This document shows positions 44,971 to 53,268 of a stretch of DNA of 64,000 nucleotides, in pieces. The stretch spans positions 122,837-186,836 of the forward strand of contig SDWH01000005.1 in NCBI GenBank assembly GCA_019550975.1. The letters are read 5' to 3'. A model generated the notes under the pieces. It was not told where the DNA came from, did not search any database, and saw nothing but the letters and a program-made list of their open reading frames with translations. Position 1 is the stretch's first letter; each line of letters opens with the position of its first letter. The DNA comes from Bacteroidales bacterium SW299 (lineage in GTDB: Bacteria > Bacteroidota > Bacteroidia > Bacteroidales > Bacteroidaceae). The position numbers and the translations under genes were made by a program.

Positions 44971-45068
44971 GCCATTATTTCCGGCATGGGCAAGTGAGGC
45001 GGTTGAAGGATAGTTGTATTCTGGCTTTCCGCCGTGACGTTTTTCTTTGCTTTCCGAAAAAAATCTAT

Positions 45069-45160
45069 GGATCACATACGTGGTCCGTACGGTTCATATA
45101 GGTGGTCCGTATGGTTCACACATGTGATCCGTACGGTTCACGTGCCGGTCCGTAGAATTT
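45069..45160. repeat. 22-bp tandem array with CCGTACGG palindrome cores
   Basis: Three full units begin at 45080, 45102 and 45124, exactly 22 bp apart, with partial units on both sides. Each carries a core close to GGTCCGTACGGTTC, centred on the 8-bp palindrome CCGTACGG (CCGTATGG in the second unit). The third unit reads GTGATCCGTACGGTTCAC, an almost complete 18-bp palindrome. The array is about 265-355 bp upstream of the EF-G2 ATG. Confidence 0.82.
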
Positions 45161-45393
45161 TCCGAAGCGTAAGAGGCAAAATTCAATGACATACAAGGAT
45201 TGGGAACGTGGAAGTATGCCCCGACTGGATGAATGTCCACAGAAACATTCCGGTTTCGACAATCTGCGTATTGCCGCGCCTGCGGTTTATGTCCGAAAAC
45301 ATAGTTTAGTAACACTGCCGTTTCTGTTGCTTTTTCCGATTTTAATCTCTATTTTGCGAATCGTTTATTCGAGAGATATGAAAAGCATATCCT

Positions 45394-45401
45394 TATTTTT
45401 A
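45394..45401 (+). promoter_or_regulatory. Possible -7 box of the EF-G2 gene
   Basis: TATTTTTA differs from TAnnTTTG only at the last base and lies 22 bp before the ATG. A promoter further upstream, closer to the 22-bp repeats, is equally possible. Confidence 0.4.
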
Positions 45402-45422
45402 CAAATCAAATCTTGAAATACC

Positions 45423-47582
45423 ATGAAAGTATATCAGACGAACGAAATCAAGAACATTGCCCTGCTTGGCAATGACGGTGCAGGTAAGACCACTCTCACT
45501 GAAGCGTTGCTTTATGAGAGTGGCATTATAAAACGCCGCGGCAGGATTACTGCCAAAAATACGGTGAGCGACTATTTCCCGGTGGAGCAGGAATATGGCT
45601 ACTCTGTTTTTTCTACCGTTTATCATGTGGAATGGAACGGCAAGAAACTGAATATCATTGACTGTCCGGGAAGCGACGATTTCGTGGGTGCCGCAATTAC
45701 AGCCTTGAATGTGACTGATACGGCCGTTCTTCTGCTGAACGGTCAGTATGGGCCGGAAGTGGGTACGCAGAACCATTTCCGCTATACGGAGAAGCTGGGA
45801 AAGCCCGTCATCTTCCTGGTGAACCAGCTCGACAGCGAGAAGTGTGACTTTGACCATGTGCTCGAACAGCTGAAGGAAAATTACGGCTCTAAAGTTGTTC
45901 CGGTTCAGTATCCTTTGTCTACAGGGCCGGACTTCAATGCGTTGATTGATGTACTTTTAATGAAAAAATATTCTTGGGGCCCCGACGGAGGTGCTCCAAC
46001 CATAGAAGACATTCCTGCCGAAGAGATGGAGAAAGCGCAGGAGTGGCACAAGACACTGGTGGAAGCCGCTGCCGAACACGATGAAACGTTGATGGAGAAA
46101 TTCTTTGAGTCGGATTCGCTGACTGAAGACGAGATGCGCGAAGGCATCCGCAAGGGGCTTGCTGCACGCGGGATGTTCCCCGTGTTCTGCGTATGCGCCG
46201 GAAAGGATATGGGCGTGCGCCGTCTGATGGAATTCCTGGGCAACGTGGTTCCGTTCGTCGACGAAATGCCTCCCGTACACAATACGCGCGGCGTGCCTGT
46301 TCCTCCTGATCCCAACGGGCCGACTTCGCTTTATTTCTTCAAGACAGCCGTTGAGCCTCATATCGGCGATGTGCAGTATTTTAAGGTGATGAGCGGTGTG
46401 GTTCATGAAGGAGATGACCTGACCAATGCCGACAGAGGGTCAAAAGAACGTATTGCCCAGCTTTATGTCTGTGCAGGTGCAAACCGTGAAAAGGTAGACG
46501 AGCTGCGGGCCGGCGACATCGGCTGTACGGTGAAGCTGAAAGATGTCAAGACCGGAAACACGCTGAACGGAAAAGATTGCGACAACCGTTTCAATTTCAT
46601 CAAATATCCGAATCCGAAATATACCCGCGCCATCAAGGCGGTGAACGAGGCCGATACGGAAAAGATGATGGCCGTGCTTCACCGTATGCGTGAGGAAGAT
46701 CCGACATGGGTTGTCGAACAGTCGAAAGAACTGAAGCAGATTCTGGTTCACGGCCAGGGCGAGTTCCATCTGCGCACCTTGAAGTGGCGTCTGGAAAACA
46801 ATGAAAAGCTTTCGGTGCAGTTCCTCGAGCCGAAGATTCCTTATCGTGAAACGATTACCAAAGCGGCCCGTGCGGATTACCGCCACAAGAAGCAGTCGGG
46901 CGGTGCCGGACAGTTCGGTGAGGTTCATCTCATTGTAGAGCCTTATTACGAAGGTATGCCTGCTCCGGATACATATAAGTTCAACGGTCAGGAATTCAAG
47001 ATTACCGTGAAGGGTACAGAAACGGTGGACCTTGAATGGGGCGGCAAATTAGTGTTCGTTAACAGTGTGGTCGGAGGTGCGATTGACGCGCGCTTCATGC
47101 CGGCCATATTGAAAGGTATCATGAGCCGTATGGAGCAAGGGCCTTTGACCGGCTCGTATGCGCGCGATGTGCGTGTCATCGTTTACGACGGCAAGATGCA
47201 TCCGGTTGACTCCAATGAAATTTCGTTCATGCTTGCCGGCCGCCATGCCTTCAGCGATGCGTTCAAGAATGCCGGACCGAAGATTCTGGAACCGATTTAT
47301 GATGTGGAAGTGTTTGTGCCGAGCGAGAAGCTGGGAGATGTGATGAGCGACATGCAGGGCAGACGAGGCATGATTATCGGCATGAGCAGCGAAAAAGGCT
47401 ATGAGAAGCTGCTGGCTAAGGTTCCTTTGAAAGAGATGTCAAACTATTCAACCTCGCTGAGTTCGTTGACCGGAGGCCGCGCGTCGTTCATCATGAAATT
47501 TGCAAGCTATGAACTTGTGCCGACCGATGTTCAGAACAAACTGATGAAAGAGTTTGAAGAGCAGGAAAAGGATGACATGTGA
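45423..47582 (+). CDS. fusA2: EF-G paralogue lacking the catalytic histidine (EF-G2)
   Basis: The 719-residue protein has all five EF-G domains. In the G domain, Walker A GNDGAGKT is kept, but the DxPGH motif reads DCPGSDDF, with Ser84 where the GTPase histidine should be, and NKxD reads NQLD with Gln135. Ribosome-translocating tip sequences in domain IV (KQSGGAGQFGEVHLIVEP) are intact. As I recall, the B. thetaiotaomicron EF-G2 was reported to support translocation without GTP hydrolysis and to matter during carbon limitation and gut colonisation. The long upstream gap with a tandem array suggests regulated expression. A canonical fusA should lie elsewhere. Confidence 0.88.
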   Translation: MKVYQTNEIKNIALLGNDGAGKTTLTEALLYESGIIKRRGRITAKNTVSDYFPVEQEYGYSVFSTVYHVEWNGKKLNIIDCPGSDDFVGAAITALNVTDTAVLLLNGQYGPEVGTQNHFRYTEKLGKPVIFLVNQLDSEKCDFDHVLEQLKENYGSKVVPVQYPLSTGPDFNALIDVLLMKKYSWGPDGGAPTIEDIPAEEMEKAQEWHKTLVEAAAEHDETLMEKFFESDSLTEDEMREGIRKGLAARGMFPVFCVCAGKDMGVRRLMEFLGNVVPFVDEMPPVHNTRGVPVPPDPNGPTSLYFFKTAVEPHIGDVQYFKVMSGVVHEGDDLTNADRGSKERIAQLYVCAGANREKVDELRAGDIGCTVKLKDVKTGNTLNGKDCDNRFNFIKYPNPKYTRAIKAVNEADTEKMMAVLHRMREEDPTWVVEQSKELKQILVHGQGEFHLRTLKWRLENNEKLSVQFLEPKIPYRETITKAARADYRHKKQSGGAGQFGEVHLIVEPYYEGMPAPDTYKFNGQEFKITVKGTETVDLEWGGKLVFVNSVVGGAIDARFMPAILKGIMSRMEQGPLTGSYARDVRVIVYDGKMHPVDSNEISFMLAGRHAFSDAFKNAGPKILEPIYDVEVFVPSEKLGDVMSDMQGRRGMIIGMSSEKGYEKLLAKVPLKEMSNYSTSLSSLTGGRASFIMKFASYELVPTDVQNKLMKEFEEQEKDDM

Positions 47583-47621
47583 TTTGTCTTTTTCTGACCG
47601 GACATAACAAATAGATTAAAA

Positions 47622-47660
47622 AAGTGAAAAGGCTGTGTTTGAAAGAAATGCAGCCTTTTT
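47622..47660 (+). terminator. Terminator after the EF-G2 gene
   Basis: AAAAGGCTG pairs with CAGCCTTTT across a 15-nt loop and ends in a T-run. The A-run before the stem makes it potentially bidirectional. Confidence 0.8.
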
Positions 47661-47693
47661 CCCTTTACAGACTTAAACAATTGCGGCTATTTA

Positions 47694-47725
47694 TTTGTTC
47701 TTAGTTTAAAATTATATTATTTTTG
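47694..47725 (+). promoter_or_regulatory. Promoter of rprX-rprY
   Basis: TTTG (47694-47697) and TATTTTTG (47718-47725) are 20 bp apart, a full consensus match. The leader to the chosen ATG is about 140 bp, long enough for regulation in the 5' region. Confidence 0.75.
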
Positions 47726-47865
47726 CAGGTGAGTGAACTGCTTTTTGTTGCTTAGTGCGTATTCTGTTAACTAAAATGGAATATTGGGTTAATATAAGAA
47801 AAATGTAGGTCTAAAACTTGTTAACTCCGGTAACAGTTATTTGTTTGGCAGTTAATTTTGTCTGT

Positions 47866-49419
47866 ATGAAAAAGTCTACAATTTGGATATTAGGTGTTAT
47901 TATGGGACTGTCTTTCTTGAGCCTGCTGTATTTGCAGGTCAGCTATATAGAAGAGATGGTCAAGATGAGGCGGGGCCAGTTTGAGGAAGGTGTGAACCGC
48001 AGTCTGGTCAAGGCCGTGCATAATCTGGAACTGGTTGAAACGAAGAAATACCTGGAGAAGGATGTCATCGAGCAGGAGCGTTCCGGGCTTGTTTCCCGCG
48101 GCAGCCAGCAGCAGAAGCAGCAAGTGGGAGAGAACGTGGTCGAACACCACAAGTATACCATCACAGCTCCTGACGGGTCTACTTATTCTACTTTCGAGCT
48201 CAAGACGATCATGAGCCGTCCGGCAAATGTTCCCAAGGTGATAATATCTACGGGCAAGACAATACCGCAGACATCACGCGCCTTGCAGGAAATCGTGAAG
48301 GAACGCTACATTTATCAGCGCGAGCTTCTGAACGAGGTTATTTACAACATATTGTATACAGCCAGTGACAAGCCGCTGAAAGAGCGTGTCAATTTCAAGC
48401 AGCTGGACCATTTCCTGAAGTCGGAACTGTTCAATAACGGGATAGACATTCCGTATCATTTTTCGGTGACCGACCGCGACGGCAAAGAAGTTTACCGCTG
48501 TTCGGACTATGCGTATGACGGAGAGAAGGTTTATTCGCGCCTGCTTTTTGAAAATGATCCTCCTGCGAAGATGGGATTTGTTAACATCTTTTTCCCTACG
48601 CTCGACGATTATATTTTCAGTTCCGTGCGTTTCATGATTCCTTCAATCATCTTTACGCTGGTGCTGCTGATAACGTTTATATTTACGATATACATCATTT
48701 TCCGCCAGAAGCGGCTGACTGAGATAAAGAATGATTTCATCAACAATATGACTCATGAGTTCAAGACGCCTATATCTACCATCTCTCTTGCCGCACAGAT
48801 GCTGAATGACCCTGCGGTTGGAAAATCGCCGGTAATGTTCAAGCATATCTCGGGCGTGATCAATGACGAAACCAAGCGTTTGAGGTTCCAGGTGGAGAAG
48901 GTGCTGCAGATGTCGATGTTTGAACGCCAGAGCGTGACGCTGAAAAAGAAGGAGGTTGACGCGCATGAGGTTATCAACGGGGTGGTGAATACCTTCCGCC
49001 TTAAGGTTGAGAGCAGCGGAGGAACCTTGGACGCGGAACTAGCCGCTGAAGACCCCATCATCTTTGTGGATGAGATGCATTTTACAAATGTAATGTTCAA
49101 TCTGCTGGACAATGCGGTGAAATACAAGCGTCCGGATGTGGACATTGCGTTGAAGATACGGACATGGAATGAAGCAAACAAGCTGTGCATCTCTATTGAA
49201 GACAACGGAATCGGAATCAAGAGGGAAGACCTGAAGAAGATATTTGAAAAGTTCTATCGCGTTCATACCGGAAACCGCCACGATGTGAAGGGATTCGGTC
49301 TTGGACTGGCCTATGTGAAGAAGATCATCTCAGATCACAAGGGCACGATACGTGCTGAGAGTGAACTGAATGTGGGGACTAAGTTTATTATTGTATTACC
49401 TTTATTTAAAGACGAATAG
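47866..49419 (+). CDS. rprX: Sensor histidine kinase RprX
   Basis: The 517-residue kinase has two membrane helices (about 5-25 and about 255-280) around a ~230-residue periplasmic sensor, then HisKA and HATPase_c domains. The phospho-acceptor is His297 in NNMTHEFKTPIS. N box NLLDNAVKY, G1 DNGIGI and G2 GFGLGLAYV follow. No HAMP or PAS domain is seen. Sequence and gene pairing match RprX of B. fragilis, first found through tetracycline-related effects. The response-regulator gene starts 3 bp after its stop. The ATG giving MKKSTIWILG was chosen. Confidence 0.85.
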   Translation: MKKSTIWILGVIMGLSFLSLLYLQVSYIEEMVKMRRGQFEEGVNRSLVKAVHNLELVETKKYLEKDVIEQERSGLVSRGSQQQKQQVGENVVEHHKYTITAPDGSTYSTFELKTIMSRPANVPKVIISTGKTIPQTSRALQEIVKERYIYQRELLNEVIYNILYTASDKPLKERVNFKQLDHFLKSELFNNGIDIPYHFSVTDRDGKEVYRCSDYAYDGEKVYSRLLFENDPPAKMGFVNIFFPTLDDYIFSSVRFMIPSIIFTLVLLITFIFTIYIIFRQKRLTEIKNDFINNMTHEFKTPISTISLAAQMLNDPAVGKSPVMFKHISGVINDETKRLRFQVEKVLQMSMFERQSVTLKKKEVDAHEVINGVVNTFRLKVESSGGTLDAELAAEDPIIFVDEMHFTNVMFNLLDNAVKYKRPDVDIALKIRTWNEANKLCISIEDNGIGIKREDLKKIFEKFYRVHTGNRHDVKGFGLGLAYVKKIISDHKGTIRAESELNVGTKFIIVLPLFKDE

Positions 49420-49422
49420 TTT

Positions 49423-50121
49423 ATGGATGAAAAATTACGTATTTTGTTGTGCGAGGATGACGAGAATCTTGGCATGCTGTTGAGAGAATATTTGCAGGCG
49501 AAAGGTTATTCTGCAGATCTGTTTCCGGACGGAGAAACCGGCTTCAAGGCCTTCTTGAAAAATAAATACGACCTGGTTGTAACGGATGTGATGATGCCTA
49601 AGAAAGACGGCTTTACTTTGGCGCAGGAAATCCGTCAGGCAAACGCGGAGATTCCCATTATTTTCCTCACCGCAAAGACGTTGAAGGAAGATATTCTGGA
49701 GGGATTCAAGATCGGTGCGGACGATTATATAACGAAGCCTTTCAGCATGGAAGAGCTGACTTTCCGTATTGAGGCCATCTTGCGCCGCGTGCGCGGAAAG
49801 CGCAACAAGGAATGCACGGTCTACAAAATCGGACGGTTTACCTTTGATACGCAGAAGCAGATTCTGGCTATTGGGGACAAGCAGACCAAGCTGACGACCA
49901 AAGAATCTGAACTGCTGGGCTTGCTCTGCGCTCATGCCAACGAGATTCTGCAGCGTGACTTTGCGCTCAAAACTATCTGGATTGATGACAACTACTTTAA
50001 TGCGCGCAGCATGGATGTGTATATCACCAAGCTCCGCAAGCATCTGAAGGAAGACGATTCGATTGAAATCATCAATATCCACGGAAAAGGCTACAAGCTC
50101 ATTACTCCGGATAATGACTGA
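49423..50121 (+). CDS. rprY: OmpR-type response regulator RprY
   Basis: The 232-residue regulator has a receiver domain (about 1-120) with acidic pocket residues Glu11, Asp12 and Asp13 and phospho-acceptor Asp55 in VVTDVMMPKKDG. The C-terminal winged helix (about 135-230, LTTKESELLGLLCAHANEIL) is of the OmpR/PhoB type. It is coupled to rprX and ends in a strong hairpin. RprY in related species has been linked to oxidative stress and membrane functions; targets here are unknown. Confidence 0.88.
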   Translation: MDEKLRILLCEDDENLGMLLREYLQAKGYSADLFPDGETGFKAFLKNKYDLVVTDVMMPKKDGFTLAQEIRQANAEIPIIFLTAKTLKEDILEGFKIGADDYITKPFSMEELTFRIEAILRRVRGKRNKECTVYKIGRFTFDTQKQILAIGDKQTKLTTKESELLGLLCAHANEILQRDFALKTIWIDDNYFNARSMDVYITKLRKHLKEDDSIEIINIHGKGYKLITPDND

Positions 50122-50130
50122 AAAAAACAT

Positions 50131-50175
50131 GAGGATGTGCCGGCATGAGAGGTGCTGGGGCGCATCCTCTTTTCT
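50131..50175 (+). terminator. Terminator after rprY
   Basis: GAGGATGTGC pairs with GCGCATCCTC (10 bp, one wobble) and is followed by TTTTC. It lies between rprY and the convergent marR-type gene. Confidence 0.8.
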
Positions 50176-50193
50176 TCTCTCCTTTTGCGTCTG

Positions 50194-50640
50194 CTAGGAC
50201 TGGGTGTTGTGGAAAATCTTGCGCAGGACTTCCTGGCTGACCTTCAGTTCTTCAAGTGTCAGGCCGTGCAGCGCTTCTTTCAGTGTCTTGTTGGCGATGA
50301 ATCGGGCCTTTTCTTCCAGGTTTTTTCCTGTGGCTGTCAGGTGGATCTTGTTGGTTCTCCGGTCTTTTCTGTCAGACATTCTGACAACCAGCTGCTGCCG
50401 TTCCATGTTGTCTATCAGCCGTGTCATGCTCGGCTTGTCCTTGAATGTGGCATTGCAAAGTTCCTGTTGTGCGACACCGTCCTTTTCCCACAGGTATAGC
50501 AGGACCGTCCATTGTTCCGGCGTTATGTCGAGTCCGTTCTGTCTGAAGTTCCTGAGAAGCTTTCTGTTGATGGCGGCCGACACCTTTCCGTTGAGGATGG
50601 CGAAAATGAGCTGGATGTCAAAGTTGAATTGTTCAATCAT
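50194..50640 (-). CDS. MarR-family transcriptional regulator
   Basis: The 148-residue protein has the winged-helix layout of MarR regulators: an N-terminal dimerisation helix (FDIQLIFAILNGKVSAAINR), the recognition region QQELCNATFKDKPSMTRLID, the wing with VVRMSDRKDRRTNKIHLT and C-terminal helices. The ATG giving MIEQFNFDIQ was chosen; the longer frame adds nine residues near the promoter. It is divergent from the ribosomal protein operon, and a direct repeat lies between the two. Regulated genes are unknown; such proteins often control efflux or oxidative stress genes. Confidence 0.88.
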   Translation of the reverse strand: MIEQFNFDIQLIFAILNGKVSAAINRKLLRNFRQNGLDITPEQWTVLLYLWEKDGVAQQELCNATFKDKPSMTRLIDNMERQQLVVRMSDRKDRRTNKIHLTATGKNLEEKARFIANKTLKEALHGLTLEELKVSQEVLRKIFHNTQS

Positions 50641-50664
50641 TGATTTTTGTTTTAGCGGCAGGTG

Positions 50665-50672
50665 CAAAGATA
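50665..50672 (-). promoter_or_regulatory. -7 box of the marR-type gene
   Basis: On the minus strand TATCTTTG matches the consensus exactly, 24 bp before the start codon. The -33 box is weak. Confidence 0.6.
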
Positions 50673-50717
50673 AGACATTTTGCGGTTGGATGAAATGTTT
50701 CTGCCGCCCCGTTTAAG

Positions 50718-50772
50718 ATTCTTTATTTGAGAAAAAGAACGTAATTCTTTGTTTGTTAGAGAAAAAAACGTA
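50718..50772. repeat. Imperfect direct repeat between the marR-type gene and rpsF
   Basis: Two adjacent copies (50718-50743 and 50744-50772) share ATTCTTT, TTTG, GAGAAAAA and AACGTA in the same order. The second copy overlaps the rpsF -33 and -7 boxes. It could be an operator for the divergently encoded MarR protein or a simple duplication of promoter sequence. Confidence 0.6.
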
Positions 50773-50778
50773 CCTTTG
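50748..50778 (+). promoter_or_regulatory. Promoter of rpsF-rpsR-rplI
   Basis: TTTG (50748-50751) and TACCTTTG (50771-50778) are 19 bp apart, a full consensus match. The leader is about 40 bp. Confidence 0.85.
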
Positions 50779-50823
50779 CGCCGCAATTGAAATTTAATAT
50801 TAATAATTAATTAACGAACTAGT

Positions 50824-51171
50824 ATGAACCAATACGAAACCGTTTTCATTTTGACTCCCGTTTTGTCTGATGTTCAGATGAAGGAAGCGGTAGAGAAATT
50901 CAAGGCTATCCTGACTCAGGAGGGTGCTGAGATTATCAATGAAGAAAACTGGGGCTTGCGCAAATTGGCTTACCCGATTCAGAAGAAGTCTACAGGATTC
51001 TATCAATTGTTGGAATTTAAAGCCGATCCGTCTGTAATCTCAAAACTGGAAGTGAACTTCCGCCGTGACGAACGCGTGATCCGTTTCCTGACATTCAGAT
51101 TAGACAAGTATGCGGCTGAATATGCAGCTAAGAGAAGAAGTTTAAAATCAACTAAAAAGGAGGAAAATTAA
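50824..51171 (+). CDS. rpsF: 30S ribosomal protein S6
   Basis: The 115-residue protein starts [16 protein letters not shown], the typical S6 N-terminus, and contains [19 protein letters not shown]. It binds the central domain of 16S rRNA with S18. It is first in the operon rpsF-rpsR-rplI. As usual in Bacteroidetes, no ssb gene lies between rpsF and rpsR. Confidence 0.97.
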   Translation: MNQYETVFILTPVLSDVQMKEAVEKFKAILTQEGAEIINEENWGLRKLAYPIQKKSTGFYQLLEFKADPSVISKLEVNFRRDERVIRFLTFRLDKYAAEYAAKRRSLKSTKKEEN

Positions 51172-51173
51172 TC

Positions 51174-51443
51174 ATGGCACAGCAACAATCGGAAATCAGA
51201 TATTTAACTCCGCCCTCAGTAGACGTTAAGAAGAAGAAATACTGCCGTTTCAAGAAGAATGGCATCAAGTACATTGACTATAAAGATCCTGAATTCCTGA
51301 AGAAATTCTTGAACGAACAGGGCAAGATCCTTCCGCGCCGTATTACAGGTACTTCTTTGAAGTTCCAGCGTCGTATTGCGCAGGCTGTTAAGAGAGCCCG
51401 CCATTTGGCTTTGCTGCCTTACGTAACTGATATGATGAAATAA
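51174..51443 (+). CDS. rpsR: 30S ribosomal protein S18
   Basis: The 89-residue protein has the S18 core [20 protein letters not shown], then [20 protein letters not shown] and [10 protein letters not shown]. It starts 2 bp after rpsF and pairs with S6 on the platform of the small subunit. An AGGAGG-like sequence inside the end of rpsF may help its translation, which is unusual in this genome. Confidence 0.97.
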   Translation: MAQQQSEIRYLTPPSVDVKKKKYCRFKKNGIKYIDYKDPEFLKKFLNEQGKILPRRITGTSLKFQRRIAQAVKRARHLALLPYVTDMMK

Positions 51444-51460
51444 ATAAAGGAGGAATAAGT

Positions 51461-51910
51461 ATGGAAATAATTTTGAAAGAAGATATAGCTAGCTTGGGCT
51501 ATAAGAATGACATCGTAACCGTAAAGGATGGCTATGGACGCAACTATCTTATTCCGACTGGCAAGGCTATCCTGGCTTCTCCTTCTGCAAAGAAGATGCT
51601 GGCTGAAGAACTGAAGCAGCGTGCTCACAAACTGGAGAAGATTAAGAAGGATGCTGAAGCTGTGGCAGAATCTTTGAAGGATGTTGCATTGACAATCGCG
51701 ACAAAGGTAAGTGCAACAGGTTCTATCTACGGATCTGTCGGCAGCCTTCAGATTGCTGAGGAACTGGCGAAATTGGGTCACAACATCGACCGCAAGATTA
51801 TCGTAATCAAGGATCAGGTGAAAGAAGTTGGCCACTATACGGCTGTTGTAAGACTTCACAAGGAAGTTTCTGTAGAAATTCCTTTCGAAGTGGTAGCAGA
51901 AGAAGCTTGA
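51461..51910 (+). CDS. rplI: 50S ribosomal protein L9
   Basis: The 149-residue protein begins MEIILKEDIASLGYKNDIVT and continues with VKDGYGRNYLIPTGKAILAS, the N-terminal rRNA-binding domain. A connecting helix and the C-terminal domain (GSIYGSVGSLQIAEELAKLG) follow. An AAAGGAGG-like site precedes the ATG. It ends the operon and is followed by a terminator. Confidence 0.97.
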   Translation: MEIILKEDIASLGYKNDIVTVKDGYGRNYLIPTGKAILASPSAKKMLAEELKQRAHKLEKIKKDAEAVAESLKDVALTIATKVSATGSIYGSVGSLQIAEELAKLGHNIDRKIIVIKDQVKEVGHYTAVVRLHKEVSVEIPFEVVAEEA

Positions 51911-51936
51911 TTTATTATCTGTAAATACTTTATAGA

Positions 51937-51972
51937 TTGTCCCGACCGGATTCGCTCTGGTCGGGATTTTTT
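51937..51972 (+). terminator. Terminator of the ribosomal protein operon
   Basis: CCCGACC and GGTCGGG form a 7-bp stem with an 11-nt loop, followed by ATTTTTTA. Confidence 0.88.
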
Positions 51973-52043
51973 ATTTGTCTAAGAGAGTGTGTCATGTATC
52001 TTGGCGCGCCCGATTCCTGTTCTGTTGTACTGTAAGTAGGGCT

Positions 52044-52622
52044 TTAAGCTTTTAGCCGTTCCAAAACCTTGTTCCAGTTGACCAGCTCCCAGAATGCGGC
52101 TATATATGCTGCTCGGCGGTTCCGGTAGTCAATGTAGTAGGCATGTTCCCATACATCAATGACAAGCAGGGGAGTAAGTCCTTTGCGCAACGGGTTTCCT
52201 GCATTCTGTTCGCTTGCGACAGACAGCTTGCCCTGATTGTCTTTTACCAGCCATATCCATCCCGATCCGAACAGTCCGGTTGCTGCTTGGGTGAATTGTT
52301 CCTGAAATTTTTCTATAGTACCGAAATCTTTGGCCAACGCTTCTGCAAGTTCAGCTGGAACCGGAGTTTGTGAGGGCGTTAAAGACTCGAAAAAGAACGT
52401 ATGGTTCCAAGTCTGCGCGGCATTGTTGAAAATTCCTCCTTCAGCGGTGCGTATCATTTCTTCCAGCGGAGCGTTTTCGTAGGGTGTTCCTGCTATCAGT
52501 CTGTTCAGGTTGTCCACATAGGTTTGCAGATGCTTTCCATAATGGTATTCAATCGTTTCTTTGCTCATTTTCGGAGCAAGTGCTTCCATCGGATAAGGAA
52601 GCAGAGGCATTGTGTGTTTCAT
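52044..52622 (-). CDS. sodB: Iron/manganese superoxide dismutase
   Basis: The 192-residue enzyme dismutates superoxide in the cytoplasm. Metal ligands are visible: the histidine in IEYHYGKHL (near residue 27), the histidine in TWNHTFFFESL, and Asp and His in DVWEHAYYIDY. Length and the FFFESL / GSGWIWL strings fit the Fe-type or cambialistic SOD typical of Bacteroides. It is transcribed away from the glycosyltransferase remnant. Confidence 0.95.
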   Translation of the reverse strand: MKHTMPLLPYPMEALAPKMSKETIEYHYGKHLQTYVDNLNRLIAGTPYENAPLEEMIRTAEGGIFNNAAQTWNHTFFFESLTPSQTPVPAELAEALAKDFGTIEKFQEQFTQAATGLFGSGWIWLVKDNQGKLSVASEQNAGNPLRKGLTPLLVIDVWEHAYYIDYRNRRAAYIAAFWELVNWNKVLERLKA

Positions 52623-52662
52623 AATCTTTCTTTTTTAAGTGGTTATAAATAATGAGTATCTG

Positions 52663-52670
52663 TAAAGGTA
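52663..52670 (-). promoter_or_regulatory. Possible -7 box of the superoxide dismutase gene
   Basis: On the minus strand TACCTTTA matches TAnnTTTG at all but the last base, about 40 bp before the start codon; a TTTG lies 16 bp upstream, closer than usual. Confidence 0.45.
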
Positions 52671-52686
52671 CAAATTAAATTGCTAA

Positions 52687-53136
52687 CAAACTTGCTTTGC
52701 TGCGTTTTTATTTTGTTGGCAGTCCGAGAATGTCAACAAGTGTAAGGTAAGTAGAATGACGGTAACAGGCTTTCTGCCGAAGGAACTATTGCAGAAATGG
52801 TATGCAATAGCAGATATTGGAGTGATTCCTTCCTGTTACGAGCAATGCTCTTATACGGGAATAGAGATGATGATGAATGGCATTCCGATAATAACTACGG
52901 ACGGGTATGGTCTGAGTGATATGTTCAAGTCAGGAGAGAACGCCAGTGTAGTAAAATTGAATGGCCGCAAACGCCCGAAGAATATCGCTGAAGATTTGGC
53001 CAATGCTATTGTGTCATTGCTGGATTCGGAGGAGTTATGCGAATACTTGGGAAAGAAAGCGTATGAAGCTTATAAAAATAGGTATCAGTTGAAGTATATG
53101 CGTATGGGATATGTGAATCTGATAAATGAATTGTGA
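52687..53136 (+). pseudogene. 5'-truncated glycosyltransferase (C-terminal remnant)
   Basis: Only the C-terminal nucleotide-sugar-binding half of a GT-B fold glycosyltransferase remains. VTGFLPKELLQKWYAIADIG, EQCSYTGIEMMMNGIPIITT and GLSDMF are typical, and the EQCSYTGIEMM string fits the CFB-group glycosyltransferases found beside GG-leader peptide genes. The first ATG is at 52756, but the frame stays open back to 52687 and QSENVNKCKVS upstream of that ATG also looks homologous, so the 5' part was lost. The acceptor-binding N-terminal domain (about 250 residues) is missing. It probably no longer makes an active enzyme. Confidence 0.7.
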
Positions 53137-53268
53137 TGCTTGGTTTCATTATGATTTGTGTGGATATGATATGTAGAATGGCCTAGGTATATGTGGTTTG
53201 TTGCGGTTGTCCTGAAATGTGATACTTATGCAGGCACGATTATGAATGAAAGTTTATATCATATAAAA

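Larger units (their letters stand above)
44935..45422. other. Divergent gap between hemW and the EF-G2 gene
   Basis: This gap holds the hemW promoter region, a 22-bp tandem repeat and the EF-G2 leader. Short frames within it have no recognisable domain. It is long for a compact region and probably regulatory. Confidence 0.6.

Noticed and set aside
45124..45141. Classical CRP/Cur site in the third 22-bp unit
   Set aside because: The half-sites GTGA and TCAC are 10 bp apart, not the 6-8 bp expected, so a CRP-type dimer is unlikely to bind in the standard way.
45069..45160. CRISPR array
   Set aside because: The 22-bp units follow each other directly with no unique spacers, and no cas genes are nearby.
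52756..53136. A short but complete glycosyltransferase gene
   Set aside because: The product has only the C-terminal half of a GT-B fold, and homology appears to continue upstream of its first ATG, so a truncated remnant fits better.
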